64,000 bases of DNA from Massilia sp. H-1 (GTDB lineage: Bacteria; Pseudomonadota; Gammaproteobacteria; Burkholderiales; Burkholderiaceae_D). Below are positions 30,403 to 41,423 of this stretch, piece after piece; positions within the stretch are counted from its first letter, which is position 1, and each line of letters begins with the position of its first letter. Both the position numbers and the translations under genes were made by a program. Where the stretch lies: positions 3,596,001 through 3,660,000 of the forward strand of contig CP087969.1 in the NCBI GenBank assembly GCA_024703915.1, in the 5' to 3' direction. Below the pieces are notes generated by a model that was not told the DNA's origin, ran no database searches, and saw nothing but the letters and a program-made list of their open reading frames with translations.

Positions 30403-31233
30403 GATGCGGTTCCGTGAAAAGTGTGTCCGAAAAATTTGTTGGGGACCAGCTTGCCCATGCCGAAGCGCTGGGCGTGGGCCAGGGCGCCGGCCGTGAAATC
30501 CTGGGCCTGGCGGACCGCTTCCTGCGGCTCGCTGCCCTGCGCCATGAAGGCGGCCAGGGCGCCCGACATGGTGCTGCTTAGCGCCCACGAAGGGGCCCGC
30601 CAGGTGGCGCCAGTCGAACTGTTCGACCACGCCATCTTCGTCGTACAGGGTGTTCGAGCGCAGCGCGGCGGCGCCGCTGCCGGAGGCGCCGGTGCCGGTG
30701 ACGAGCACGTATTCGCAGCCCATGCCGGTCAGTTCGGCCACGTCGGCGTCGACCATGTCGCCGCCGCCTTCGCGCCAGGTTTCGGCCATGCGTGCCAGCT
30801 CCACCTGCGACAGCAGCAGCACGGTGGCCTGGGGCACCAGGATCTGGCGGATGGCGATCAGCATGTCGTCGTCGGCCAGGCCGGAATCGGGCAGGCTGGA
30901 CAGGAACGGGTCGAGGATCAGGGGCACGTCCGGGTAGTCGGAGACGATCTCGGCGATGGCGCTGGCTTGCTCGATCGAGGTCAGGGCGCCCACCTTGAAG
31001 GCGGCCACCGGCATGTCTTCGAGCAGCAGGCGGGCCTGGTCGACCATCCAGTCGGCGTCGACTTCCTGGCTGTCCTCGACCCGGGCGCTGTCGCCGATTA
31101 ACAGGCCGGTGGTCACCGACAGGCCATGGCAGCCGAGTGCGCCGAAGGCGGCCAGGTCGGACTGGATGCCGGATGCGCCCAGCGGGTCGGACACGCCGAA
31201 GGTAAGGATAAGGGGAGAAGTTTGGTTTTGCAC
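30399..31233 (-). CDS. thiD: Hydroxymethylpyrimidine/phosphomethylpyrimidine kinase
   Basis: Ribokinase-fold enzyme of thiamine synthesis. It starts with [20 protein letters not shown], where the usual motif has SGG..A, so SDPLGASG is the family variant. [31 protein letters not shown] and [11 protein letters not shown] follow. The frame breaks near 30580, where a GCTTAGC word replaces GCCGGC before [14 protein letters not shown]. It ends [11 protein letters not shown], overlapping the hemL ATG (ATGA). The uninterrupted open frame through both genes is an artefact of that break. Some family members act on bacimethrin or related pyrimidines; the housekeeping role is assumed. Confidence 0.87.
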
Positions 31234-31289
31234 GACGGGTGGATTAAGATACCTGATTCGTCATTTTACTAGATACAAGGAACCCCAAC

Positions 31290-31493
31290 GTGAGTAGCAA
31301 TGAAACAGCGGGCGCCTCCACGGCCCCGTTTGAGACCTGGATGTGCCTGATCTGCGGCTGGGTCTACGAGGAGGCGGCTTACTTGCCGGACGAAGGCATC
31401 GCCCCCGGAACACGCTGGGCCGACGTGCCCATGAACTGGACCTGCCCCGAGTGCGGCGCCCGCAAAGATGACTTCGAGATGACAGTTATCTGA
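31290..31493 (+). CDS. Rubredoxin
   Basis: 67-residue electron carrier with one iron bound by four cysteines: C19 and C22 in CLICG, C52 and C55 in CPECG. Conserved residues W43ADVP and W50 are present, as is YEEAAYLPDEGIAPGT. The start is GTG at 31290. It is divergent from thiD with 56 bases between, and sits just before the pilus chemosensory operon, a placement I recall from other betaproteobacteria. The partner oxidoreductase is not in the window. Confidence 0.94.
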   Translation: MSSNETAGASTAPFETWMCLICGWVYEEAAYLPDEGIAPGTRWADVPMNWTCPECGARKDDFEMTVI

Positions 31494-31561
31494 TTGGAAC
31501 GCGGCGTTTTTAATACATTAGTTGAACAAATGCAACGGATATCGCACAAGGGGCTTGCCCT

Positions 31562-31999
31562 ATGGTATCGTTCACCCTTACGCCGAGTAAACTGAATATG
31601 ACAATGACGACGCAACCGACAGTCTTGAAAATCATGGTCATCGACGACAGCAGCACGATTCGCCGTTCCGCCGAGATTTTTCTCACCCAGGCAGGCTATC
31701 AGGTCGTCCTGGCCGACGATGGCTTCGACGCCCTGGCCAAGATCAACGACCATCACCCGGCGCTGGTGTTTTGCGACATCCTGATGCCGCGCCTGGACGG
31801 CTACCAGACCTGCGCGCTGATCAAGAAGAGCGCCAAGTTCCATGCCACGCCAGTGGTGATGCTCTCGTCCAAGGACGGCCTGTTCGACCGCGCCCGCGGA
31901 GCCATGGTGGGCTCCTCGGCCTACCTTACTAAACCTTTCAGCAAAGACAGCCTGCTTGCTGCCGTGCATGAGCACACCGCAGAAGCAGTGTCCAAATAA
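31562..31999 (+). CDS. pilG: PilG-type response regulator of twitching motility
   Basis: Single-domain CheY-like regulator. Acidic pocket VIDDSST, phosphoacceptor D72 in FCDILMPRLDG and K124 in YLTKPF are present. In the Chp system PilG-like regulators favour pilus extension and cAMP signalling. The start at 31562 follows AAGGGG; ATGs at 31598 and 31604 would give the more usual N-terminus MTMTTQPTVLKIMVIDD and may be the true start. It leads the operon pilG-pilH-pilI-pilJ-pilL. No frameshift. Confidence 0.88.
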   Translation: MVSFTLTPSKLNMTMTTQPTVLKIMVIDDSSTIRRSAEIFLTQAGYQVVLADDGFDALAKINDHHPALVFCDILMPRLDGYQTCALIKKSAKFHATPVVMLSSKDGLFDRARGAMVGSSAYLTKPFSKDSLLAAVHEHTAEAVSK

Positions 32000-32013
32000 T
32001 CCAGGAGAGCCAC

Positions 32014-32380
32014 GTGGCCATTACCAAAATCCTTATCGTCGACGACTCCCCTACCGAGCGTTACTACCTGACCGACATCCTGGTCAAGAACGGTTTCACC
32101 GTCACCACCGCCGAAAACGGCGAAGAAGCTTTCCTCAAGATCAAGGCCGAAAAACCGCACCTGATCCTGATGGACGTGGTCATGCCGGGCGCCAATGGCT
32201 TCCAGGTGACCCGTTCGATCGCCAAGGATCCGGACCTGGCCGACGTGCCCATCATCATCTGCTCGAGCAAGAACCAGGAAACGGACCGCGTCTGGGGCCT
32301 GCGCCAGGGCGCGCGACTACCTGGTCAAGCCGGTCGATCCGGAACTGCTGCTGGCGAAAATCGCCGCGCTGAACGTCTGA
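32014..32380 (+). CDS. pilH: PilH-type response regulator of twitching motility
   Basis: CheY-like, about 121 residues. It starts MAITKILIVDDSPTERYYL from GTG at 32014 after AGGAGAG. The phosphoacceptor is D54 in LMDVVMPGANG; the lysine motif is DYLVKPVDPELLL. Two bases are missing in GGCGCGCGAC near 32311, a GC dinucleotide run. In Chp systems PilH opposes PilG and supports retraction. It ends IAALNV. Confidence 0.9.
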
Positions 32381-32384
32381 TCCC

Positions 32385-32918
32385 ATGAGCACCGCCGTAC
32401 AGCCTGCGCCAGAGACGACGGTCACTCCGGACGGAGCGAACCGCCGTACCCGTCTGCGCCAATACCAGGTGCAGCTGCTCGAACGCATGCAGGCGGCGCG
32501 TAACAACGCCAAGCGCGTCAACCAGCTGGGCGTCATGATCGGCCAGGAGCGCTTCTTGCTGGACCTGACCCAGGTCGGCGAGATCGTCCCCGTGCCCTCG
32601 ATCACGGTCGTGCCGCTGACCCAGCCCTGGTACCTGGGGCTGGCCAATATTCGCGGCAACTTGATCAGCGTGATCGACCTGGCGCGCTATTCGCTCAATA
32701 CCGACACCGCCATCGGGTCGGACAGCCGCATCATCACTTTTGCCAACGGCCTCGGTTTCAATTGCGGCCTCTTGGTCTCGCGCGTGTACGGCTTGCGTCA
32801 TGCAGCTGGCATGGAGGTTTCCGGTGACCGGCTGCGCGACGCCGACGCCAATGAGTGGGCGCCGCTGGACCTCGCTGCGCTGGTTAGCGATACACGGTTT
32901 TTGCACGTCGGATTTTAA
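32385..32918 (+). CDS. pilI: PilI, CheW-like adaptor
   Basis: Couples the receptor PilJ to the kinase PilL. The 177-residue CheW domain includes NQLGVMIGQERFLLDLTQVG, IVPVPSITVVPLTQPWYLGL and ANIRGNLISVIDLARYS, the usual CheW strands around the invariant RG. The frame is intact. It starts 4 bases after the pilH stop and is followed by pilJ in the order known from Pseudomonas. Confidence 0.9.
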   Translation: MSTAVQPAPETTVTPDGANRRTRLRQYQVQLLERMQAARNNAKRVNQLGVMIGQERFLLDLTQVGEIVPVPSITVVPLTQPWYLGLANIRGNLISVIDLARYSLNTDTAIGSDSRIITFANGLGFNCGLLVSRVYGLRHAAGMEVSGDRLRDADANEWAPLDLAALVSDTRFLHVGF

Positions 32919-32964
32919 GCCACGATAAAAGTGGTCATTGATACCTTAGGGATTGGGAGCTGTA

Positions 32965-35325
32965 ATGGGATTTGCTTGGAAAAGTTCGTTGGGCTTCGGC
33001 TCAAAGGGCGGTGACGATAACTTGGGCGTCTTAGCCGCCCCCGACACCGAATTCGGGCCAGAACTGTCGGAAGCGACCGGCGAAACACCGGTACACGAAG
33101 AAGCGGCGCATTCGCCGCTGCTCGACATTGGCGGTCCGCCGACCGAGTCGGCACCGGAACAGGGCAGCAGCGCGCTCGGCCTCGGCAGCCTGATGGGCGG
33201 CAAGGGTGGCGCCGGCGACGACGCTGGCGCCGAGTGGGAACTGCCGCTGATCGGCCACCTGTCGCTGCCGCGCCAGCTGCGTATCCTGTTCATGGTGTTC
33301 GGTGTGGCAATCCTGATCACCGTGTTCGCCCTGTGGCGCAACGCGGCCAACAATGCCACCGCATCGGACCAGACGCAGATTGCATCGGATGCGCTGATGC
33401 ACTCCCAGCGTATCGGTAAAGCGGCCCCGAACGCGATCCAGGGTAACGTGGAAGCCTTCACCCAGCTCGAAGAGAGCCGCGTGGCGCTGAACAAGGACCT
33501 GAACCTCTTGATGAAGGGCGGCGACTTTGCTTCTCGCACATCCCGGGACCACCGGCCAGCATGAACAAGATGCTGCTTGCCGCCAAGACCAAATGGACCA
33601 GCACCGACAACGCAGGCTAAGCACCATTCTGAAAATGAAGCCGGAACTGACCGGTTTCGAAAAGACCCTCAAGCAGCTCGACGCCCTGTCGCCTGAACTG
33701 CTGCGCATGACCGAAGACTTGCTGAACCAGAAGGTCCAGAAGGGCGCGACCCCGCGCGAACTGGCTGCCATCGGCCGCATGACCATGCTGACCCAGCGTC
33801 TGTCGCAGCAGCGTCGGAATTCCTGACCTCGGGCGGTATCCGTCCTGAAACGGCGTTCCAGCTCGGTATCGATACGACCACCTTCCGTAACACGATCGAA
33901 GGCTTCTTGAACGGTAACGACACGATGCAGATCAACGCCGTGCACGACCCGGAAATGCGCGAACTGCTCAACGAAATCAACAACAAGTTCGACACCTATA
34001 AAAAGCTGGTCACCACGATTCTGGACAACCTGCCGAAATTCACGGCCGCCAAGGGCGCCGAACTGTCGATCTTCTACGAGAACGAAGAAGTCAAAAAGCT
34101 GCTGACCACGGTGCAATCGACCTTCCGTGAAGAGCAGGACTCGGCCGGTATCTGGTTCTGGCTGATGGCACTGGCTGCCCTGTTCACCACGCTGGTGGGC
34201 GCATCGATCGCGAAAGTGATGCTGCAAGACTCGCGTACCCGTGCCCGCGCCGCTGAAACGCGCCGTCAGGAAGCCGATGCGATGCGCCAGCTGGCGCAGA
34301 CCAAGGAAGAGGAAGCGAAAGCGACCAACGACCAGAACCAGGCCGCTATTTTGCGTCTGATGAACGAACTGCAAGAAGTGGCGGACGGTGACTTGACCGT
34401 GCACGCAACGGTGTCGGAAGACATTACCGGCGCGATCGCCGACTCGGTTAACTACACGGTGGAAGAGCTGCGCGGTCTGGTGGAACGCGTCACGACCACG
34501 GCCGAGCAGGTGACCTCCGCATCGACCAACGCGCAAAACATTTCGACCGACCTGCTGGCGGCAACCGAACAGCAGTCGCGCGAGATTCAGGATGCGTCCG
34601 AGACGGTTCTGAAGATGGCAAGCGAAATTACCGACGTATCGAAGTCGGCCAACGAATCGGCCGACGTGGCGCGCCAGTCGGTGGCGGCGGCGCAGCAAGG
34701 TTCGACCGCGGTGGAAAACGCGATCAAGGGTATGCACGAAATTCGCGAGCAGATCCAGGAAACGTCGAAACGAATCAAGCGACTGGGCGAATCGTCCCAG
34801 GAGATTGGCGAGATTACCGAACTGATTTCCGACATTACCGAACAGACCAACGTGCTGGCGCTGAACGCGGCAATTCAGGCGGCTTCGGCCGGTGAAGCGG
34901 GACGCGGCTTCTCGGTGGTTGCGGAAGAGGTGCAGCGACTGGCAGAACGTTCGGCTGGCGCGGCAAAACAGATCGGCGCGCTGGTGCGTACCATTCAGAC
35001 CGATACCCACGACGCGGTGGCCGCTATGGAAAAATCGACCCAGGGTGTGGTCGAGGGTGCCAAGCTGTCCGATGCTGCGGGTGCCGCACTGAGCGACATT
35101 TCGCGCGTGTCGAACCGCCTCGCGGAACTGATTCAGGGTATTTCGTTCGCAACGGAGTTGCAGGCAACGTCGGCAAACGGCGTGGCGCACAACATTCAGC
35201 ACATCCTGTCGGTGACCGAAAGTACCCAGGATGGTACGCAGCAGACGGCCAGTTCGATTCGCCAGCTGACACTGCTGGCGCAGGAACTGAAGAACTCGGT
35301 GTCGCGATTCCGCGTAGTAGCCTGA
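32965..35325 (+). CDS. pilJ: PilJ, methyl-accepting chemotaxis-like pilus sensor
   Basis: The N-terminus has an unusual Gly/Ser/Glu-rich cytoplasmic extension of about 100 residues before the first membrane segment ([17 protein letters not shown]). The periplasmic PilJ-type sensing domain runs to the second segment ([20 protein letters not shown]). A HAMP-like linker and the signalling domain with the hairpin tip [17 protein letters not shown] and [18 protein letters not shown] follow. The ATG at 32965 follows GGGAG. Frameshifts near 33533, 33617 (GCTAAGC) and 33815 fall in the sensing domain. Repaired length is about 785 residues. No pilK-like methyltransferase gene follows, unlike Pseudomonas. 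Confidence 0.9.
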
Positions 35326-35353
35326 GGCCGTTTAAAGTAAGGTAATAAAAACG

Positions 35354-38300
35354 ATGACTGATTTTTCGCACGCGCCCCAATTTGACACTGGGCCGCTCGG
35401 CTGGGTCATGGGCGAAATTCATGAAGCGCTGGGCCGGTCCGGCGCGGCGCTGAGCGACGCCACTGGCCCTGGCGGGCGACGCCCAGGCAGATTCACTCAA
35501 GCATGCGAAAGCGTACTTGCACCAGGCCCACGGGGCTCTGCAGATGGTCGATGTCGACGGTGTCGGCGTCATGACCCAGGCTGCGGAAGCCGCGCTGGAC
35601 CGCTTCCACGACGGTTTGCTTGACTGCACCACCGAGCACGCGCAGCAGGTCAGCGCGGTCTATACGGCCGTCATCGAGTACCTCGAAGAGCTGCTGTCGG
35701 GTGCCCGCAGCAGCTGCTACCCCGCCTGTTCCCGTATTACCGCGACCTGCAGGAAACGCTGGGCGCGGCGCGGATTCATCCGGCCGACCTGTTCTTCCCC
35801 GACCTGTCGCTGGCCGCCGTGCTGCCGCAGCACGCGGCCGCGCCGGTCGCCCCCGACTACGCCGCCTGCCGCGGGCGTTTCGAAAAGGCCCTGCTGCCTT
35901 TCCTCAAGAGTACCGATCCGGTGGCGCAGCAAACCACCGCTTAGCACCATGCAGGAAGCCATTTCCCTGATCGCCGCTACCAGAAAGAAGCGCCCGCGCG
36001 CACCTTCTGGGTGGCGATGCAAAGTTTTGCCGAGCTGGTCGCCAAAGGCCAGCTGGGCAGCAATCTGTTCGTCAAGCAGTTGTTCGGCCTGATCAATCTG
36101 CAGATCCGCCGCCTGTCGCAAGGCGAAGGCAGCCTGCCTGAAATGATGATGCGCGACGCGTTGTTCTTCATCGCCGCCGCGCCCCAGCCGTCACCCACCG
36201 CGCAGGCGCTGCGCGCCGCTTACCGCGTCAATGGCGTGGTGCTTAGGCCGACTACGAAAAGAAACGCTACGGCCGCATCGACGCGCACGCGCTCAAGACC
36301 GCCAAGGATGCCCTGGCCCAGGCCAGCGTCACCTGGGACAAGCTCTCGTCCGAAGTCGATCCGGCGCTGGAAGCCGAATTCCAGGAGCTGGTCACGACCA
36401 TCGTCGGCGCCAGCGAGAAGCTCGGTTCGACCGCGCTGATCAAGCTGATGTGCGAAGTCGCGCGCGCCACCCGCGATTCGGTGGCCAAGGGCCGCAATCC
36501 CCAGTTCTCGCTCGAGATGGCCACCGCCATGCTGTTCGTCGAGCACGGCCTGGACCAGATTCGCCAGCTGCCTGACGATTTCGATGCCCACGCCCAGGTT
36601 GTCGGCGCGTCTGCTGGCGCTGGCCATGCAGCCAGACCCCGCCCGACGCCCCGCAATGGCAGGGCGACCTGTCGCGCCAGATCCAGCAGGATCACACGGT
36701 GGCCGTGCTGGCCGCCGAAATGAAGAACGGCCTGCGCCAGGTCGAGAAGGTGCTCGACGATTACTATGCGGACGGCTCCAAGCGTCCGACCCTGACCCAG
36801 ATCGATCCGGTCCTGCACCAGCTGCAGGGCGCGGTCGCGATCCTGGACCAGGAAGACGCCATGCGCGCCGCGCTGCACGTCAAGGAAGCGGTGCGCGCTG
36901 GCATCGGCCGAAGGCAATCCGGAACTGGAAGCGGCATCGCTGCAGAACATCGCCCAGAACATCGGCGCGCTGGGCTTCTTCGTCGACATGCTGGCCAAGA
37001 ATTTCGAGGCCGCCAAGGACCGCTTCTCGTTCGACAAGAACGAAGGCATGCTGCGCGAAGTCCCGTTCGAAAAGCCGAGCGGCGAAACCGTGTTCGAACA
37101 GGAACCGGTGATCGAGGAAGTGGCGCCGGTCGCCCCAGCCCCGCTCGAGGTGCCGGAACTGTCGCTCGAGATGGACGTGCTTAGGCCGTGGCCGCCGCGC
37201 CTGCAGCGCCGCCAGCGCCAACGGCGCCGCCGATGCCGGTCGAAGGCGAAGTCGAAGCCGAGCTGCTCGAAATCTTCATCATGGAAGCCCAGGAAGTGCT
37301 GGAACTGGTCACCGCGACGCTGCCCAAGCTCAAGGGCGAGCCGTCGAACCAGGAGACCATCACGGTCGTGCGCCGTGCCTTCCACACGCTCAAGGGTTCC
37401 GGCCGCATGGTCGGCCTGAACAACTTCGGCGAGGGCGCGGCCCTGGTCGAAAAGGTCATGAATCTGTGGCTGTCGGAAGGCCGTTCGGCCACCTCTGACC
37501 TGCTCGCCCTGCTGGACTGGGCTGCGGTCGACATGACCGGCTGGGTCAACGAACTGGCTTCGACCGGCAGTTCGCCGCGCAGCAGCGACGCCCTGGTGGC
37601 GAGCGCCACGCGCATGCTCGACGGCGCGCCGTTTAGATGGAAGCCGTGGCGGCCGCGCATGCCTGCCGCCGAGCCGCCGGTGATCGAACTGGCCGAACCA
37701 GTGGCCGCGCGCCAACCGACGCGCTCGCATTCGAGATGCTTAAGCCGACGCACCGCAGGAAGAACTGACCGCAGCATCCCTGCCGGACGAGGAAGAAATC
37801 ACCGCGCTCGCGGTGCCGGAAGACGACGAGCTGCTGATCGAAGCGATCGCGCCGGATGTGCCGCTCGTCTCCGAGACGGTCGACGTGAGCGACGTGCCGG
37901 ACGAGGTGGTGGTCGACGAAGTGATCGAGATGACCGAACCGGAGCTGCTCAAGCTGGTGCCGGACAATGTCATCGACTTCCCGGGTGCCCGCACCGCCAG
38001 CGCCGACGACAACACCAAGCGCATCGGCGACCTGGAAATTCCGCTGCCGCTGTATAACATCTACCTGGCTGAAACCGACGAACTGGTGCGCGTACTGGCC
38101 CAGGACTTCGGCGAGTGGCGCCACGAGACCGAGCGCGCCGTGTCGCCCGAAGCGATCAAGGCGGCCCACACGCTGGCTAAGCACCTCGGCCACCGTGGGC
38201 TTCAGCGCCCCTGACCGACATCGCGCATGCGCTGGAAATGGCGCTCGATACCAAGGCGCCGAGGCTGGAAACGACGGAACGCGATCTGCTCGACGAAGAA

Positions 38301-41098
38301 GCCGTCGACAGCGCGCGCAGCATGCTGCAAGCGTTCGCGCTGGGCGACGTGTCCGCACCGGACACCGATCTGGTGGCGCGCCTGCAAACGCTGCGCGAAC
38401 GCCTGGTCGAACGCGAATCCGCCGTCTACGTCGGCGCCGAAAGCTCCGAAGTGACCGCGGCCGACGTCTCGGCCACGCTCGATCCGCTGTTCGTCGAAAC
38501 GCTCTGACAGCATCGTGGAAGAAGCGCCCGCCGCCCACGAGCCTGGAAGTTGTGGCTGACGTGGTGGCTGGAAGTTGTGGCCGAAGCGAGCCCGCCGGAA
38601 GCGATCGATCTGCCGATCGAAGCGGCCGATCCGGTGCTCGAAGAAGCATTCGAAGAACCGGTCCTCGAACTGGCGCCGCCGACGGCCGAAGTGCTGCCGG
38701 AGCCGGTGCTGGACGCCGTCGCCGACGACGAGGAAAGCTCCCCGGTCATCGAGCCGGAACTGATTTCGATGCCGGAATCGGCCGCCGTGGCAGCCGAAGT
38801 GGCGGCCATCGAGTCGGCCCTGTCCGACAGCGCCGTGCAGAACGCGGTTGCCGCCATTCCGTTCGGCGACGACCTCGATGCCGACTTGCTGCCGGTGTTC
38901 CTGGAAGAGGCAACCGACTTGCTGCCGGAACTGGGCAATGGCCTGCGCAAGTGGCAGTCCAATCCGTCCGACGTCGCCTCGGCCAAGGGTCTGCTGCGTA
39001 TTCTGCACACGGTAAAAGGTTCGGCGCGGATGGCCGGCGCGATGCGCCTCGGTCAGCACACGCACGAAATCGAAACCCAGATCGAAAACATGGTCCACGC
39101 AGGTACCTCGACGCCGCATGGCGTTCGACGAACTGATGGCCAACTACGACCACGCCTTGCTGCTGTTCGAACAGCTGCAGTCGCTTCTACCGAACCTGCC
39201 GCTGCCGTGCCGGGCGCTGTTCCTGGCGCCGCGCCGGCCGTGGCCGACGAAGCCGCGACCCAGGCCCGTACGCCGCTGGTGCGGGTGCGCGCCGACATTC
39301 TCGACCGCCTGGTCAACCAGGCCGGTGAGGTGTCGATCACGCGTTCGAAACTGGACAACCAGGTGTCGACCCTGCGCGCTTCGCTCAACGACTTCTCGGA
39401 AAACTTGGCGCGCCTGCGTCGCCAGCTGCGCGAAGTGGAAATGCAGGCCGAATCGCAGATCTCGTCGCGCATGTCGATTTCGAGCGAACGCGAATTCGAT
39501 CCGCTCGAGTTCGACCGCTTTACCCGCCTGCAGGAACTGACCCGCATGATGGCCGAATCGGTGAACGACGTTGCGTCGTTCCACGAAAGCCTGACCCGCA
39601 CGGTCGACAATGCGACCGACGATCTGACCGTTCAGACCCGCCTGACGCGCGATTTGCAGCGCGATCTGATGCGCGTGCGGATGGTGCCGTTCCAGTCGCT
39701 GTCCGAACGTCTGTTCCGCGTGGCGCGCCAGACCGCGAAAGAAATCGACAAACGGGTCAACCTTGACATTCGCGGTGGCGGCGTCGAGATCGACCGTTCG
39801 GTGCTGGAGCAGATGGCCGCACCGTTCGAGCACTTGCTGCGTAACTCGATCGTGCACGGTATCGAATCGCGTGAAAAACGTACCGCCAACGGCAAGGCCG
39901 ACATCGGCGAACTGCTGGTGCAGGTCAGCCAGCAGGGTAACGAAGTGGTGATCCAGTTCACCGATGACGGCGCTTAGCCTGAACCTCGAGCGCATCCGCG
40001 CCAAGGCGATTGAAAACGGCTTGCTCGATCCGGCCGCGACGATCACCGAAACCGAAACGGCCGAACTGATTTTCGAGCCGGGCTTCTCGACCGCCGATGC
40101 GCTGACCGAGCTGGCTTACCGCGGCGTGGGTATGGACGTGGTGCGTTCCGAGGCGACTGCCCTGGGCGGCCGCGTGACCATCCACACCGAGACCGGCAAG
40201 GGCGCGCCTTCACCATCAACCTGCCGCTGACGCTGTCGGTGACCCAGGTTGTGCTGACCACCAGCGGCACCAAGACCTACGCGGTGCCGTCGATCCTGGT
40301 CGAGCAGGTGTTGCAGATCAAGGAAAACGAAATGAACAAGGCGCGCGACGCCTAGCTTCATCGAATTCCAGGGCCAGAAGATCGGCCTGCACTTCCTGCC
40401 GACCCTGCTGGGCGACACCGAGACCCACCCGATGGTGCAGCGTTCCTGCCCGGTCCTGGTGCTCAAGCACGGTACCGACCGCCTGGCCGTGCAGATCGAT
40501 AACGTCGAAGGCAACCGCGAGGTCGTCATTAAAAACATCGGCCCGCAGCTGTCGCGCATGATCGGCATTGCTTGGCGCCACCGTGATGGGTTCGGGCGAG
40601 ATCGTTCTGATCCTGAACCCGGTCGCGCTGTCGCATCACATCGATCTGCATCCGCAGATGAAGCCTACCGCTGCCGTTGCGGCCGCTGCCGTGGTCCAGG
40701 AAACCCGGGCCCGCGACTATGTGGTGATGGTGGTCGACGATTCGCTCACCGTGCGCAAGGTCACCCAGCGTCTGCTCGAGCGCGAAGGCTACCAGGTCAT
40801 GCTGGCCAAGGACGGCGTCGATGCGCTCGAACGGCTGCAGGAAGTGGTGCCGGATCTGATGCTGGTCGACATCGAAATGCCGCGTATGGATGGCTTCGAT
40901 CTGACCCGCAACATCCGCGGCAACGAAAGCACCCAGGGCGTGCCGATCATCATGATCACCTCGCGTACGGCGGACAAGCACCGCAACTACGCGCTCGATC
41001 TGGGTGTGAATGCCTACTTCGGCAAACCGTTCCAGGAAGACATGCTGCTGGCCGCGATCTCGGGCTTGCTGAACCGGGAAATGCCTGTGACGCAATAA
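35354..41098 (+). CDS. pilL: PilL/ChpA-type hybrid histidine kinase
   Basis: Large CheA-type kinase, about 1,900 residues when repaired. Histidine phosphotransfer modules in order are: a degenerate one near 35500 (HQAHGALQMV), one near 37378 (AFHTLKGSGRMVG), one near 38165 restored as AAHTLAGTSATVGF, and one near 39008 (ILHTVKGSARMAG). Dimerisation and ATPase domains follow (EHLLRNSIVHGIESREKR; GRGVGMDVVRSEA), then a CheW domain and a C-terminal receiver with D in LMLVDIEMPRMDGFD and K in YFGKPF. Acidic spacers separate the Hpt units. Over a dozen frameshifts occur, most at GCTTAAGC/GCTTAGC words. It phosphorylates PilG and PilH. Confidence 0.88.
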
Positions 41099-41115
41099 GC
41101 GCCGCACGCCCCGTG

Positions 41116-41144
41116 AAAACGCCTCGCACTGCGAGGCGTTTTTT
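41116..41144 (+). terminator. Rho-independent terminator of the pil-chp operon
   Basis: A 12-bp stem AAAACGCCTCGC (41116-41127) and its complement (41131-41142), loop ACT, and a T6 run. It comes 18 bases after the pilL stop. Confidence 0.92.
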
Positions 41145-41152
41145 ATTGGGGC

Positions 41153-41201
41153 TTGCAACACTGTACGATGCTTGTATATAATTCATATACGAATCATATA
41201 T
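41153..41201 (+). promoter_or_regulatory. Promoter and repeat operator of the parD-like/map operon
   Basis: TTGCAA (41153-41158), an 18-bp spacer and TATAAT (41177-41182) form a good promoter. Two near-identical 9-bp repeats, ATTCATATA (41181-41189) and AATCATATA (41192-41200), begin 11 bp apart, one helical turn, overlapping the -10 and start region. That is the layout expected for a ribbon-helix-helix autorepressor, and a ParD-like gene starts at 41212. Confidence 0.65.
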
Positions 41202-41211
41202 GGAGTGTACT

Positions 41212-41423
41212 ATGGGTATCGTCAACATCGACGACGAGCTGCACGATCAGCTGCGCAAGGCGAGCACGGTGTCCTGCCGTTCGATCAACGGCCAGGCGGC
41301 CTTCTGGATGAAGATCGGCATGCTGTGCGAAATGAATCCCACCCAAAGTTTCAGCGAGATCGTCGCTTCGAACTGCGCGGCGCGGGCGTGGTGGCGCAGC
41401 CGGTCCGGGTGGCGCTGGCATGA
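41212..41423 (+). CDS. ParD-like ribbon-helix-helix protein
   Basis: Small protein, about 70 residues, starting MGIVNIDDELHDQLRKAST, a beta strand plus helix as in ribbon-helix-helix DNA-binding proteins. SINGQAAFWMKIGMLCEMNP follows. It matches the ParD_like antitoxin family as I recall it. The GGAG 9 bases upstream supports the ATG at 41212 (an upstream ATG at 41200 is also open). A one-base indel near 41365 breaks the frame; repaired, it ends RVALA with a stop at 41421-41423 overlapping the map ATG. It probably represses its own promoter. Whether it forms a true antitoxin is unknown. Confidence 0.72.

Noticed and set aside
29767..31233. A 488-residue ThiD-HemL fusion open on the minus strand
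   Set aside because: It results from a GCTTAGC break in thiD that shifts the reading past its stop into hemL. The natural ATGA overlap (30399-30402) marks two genes.
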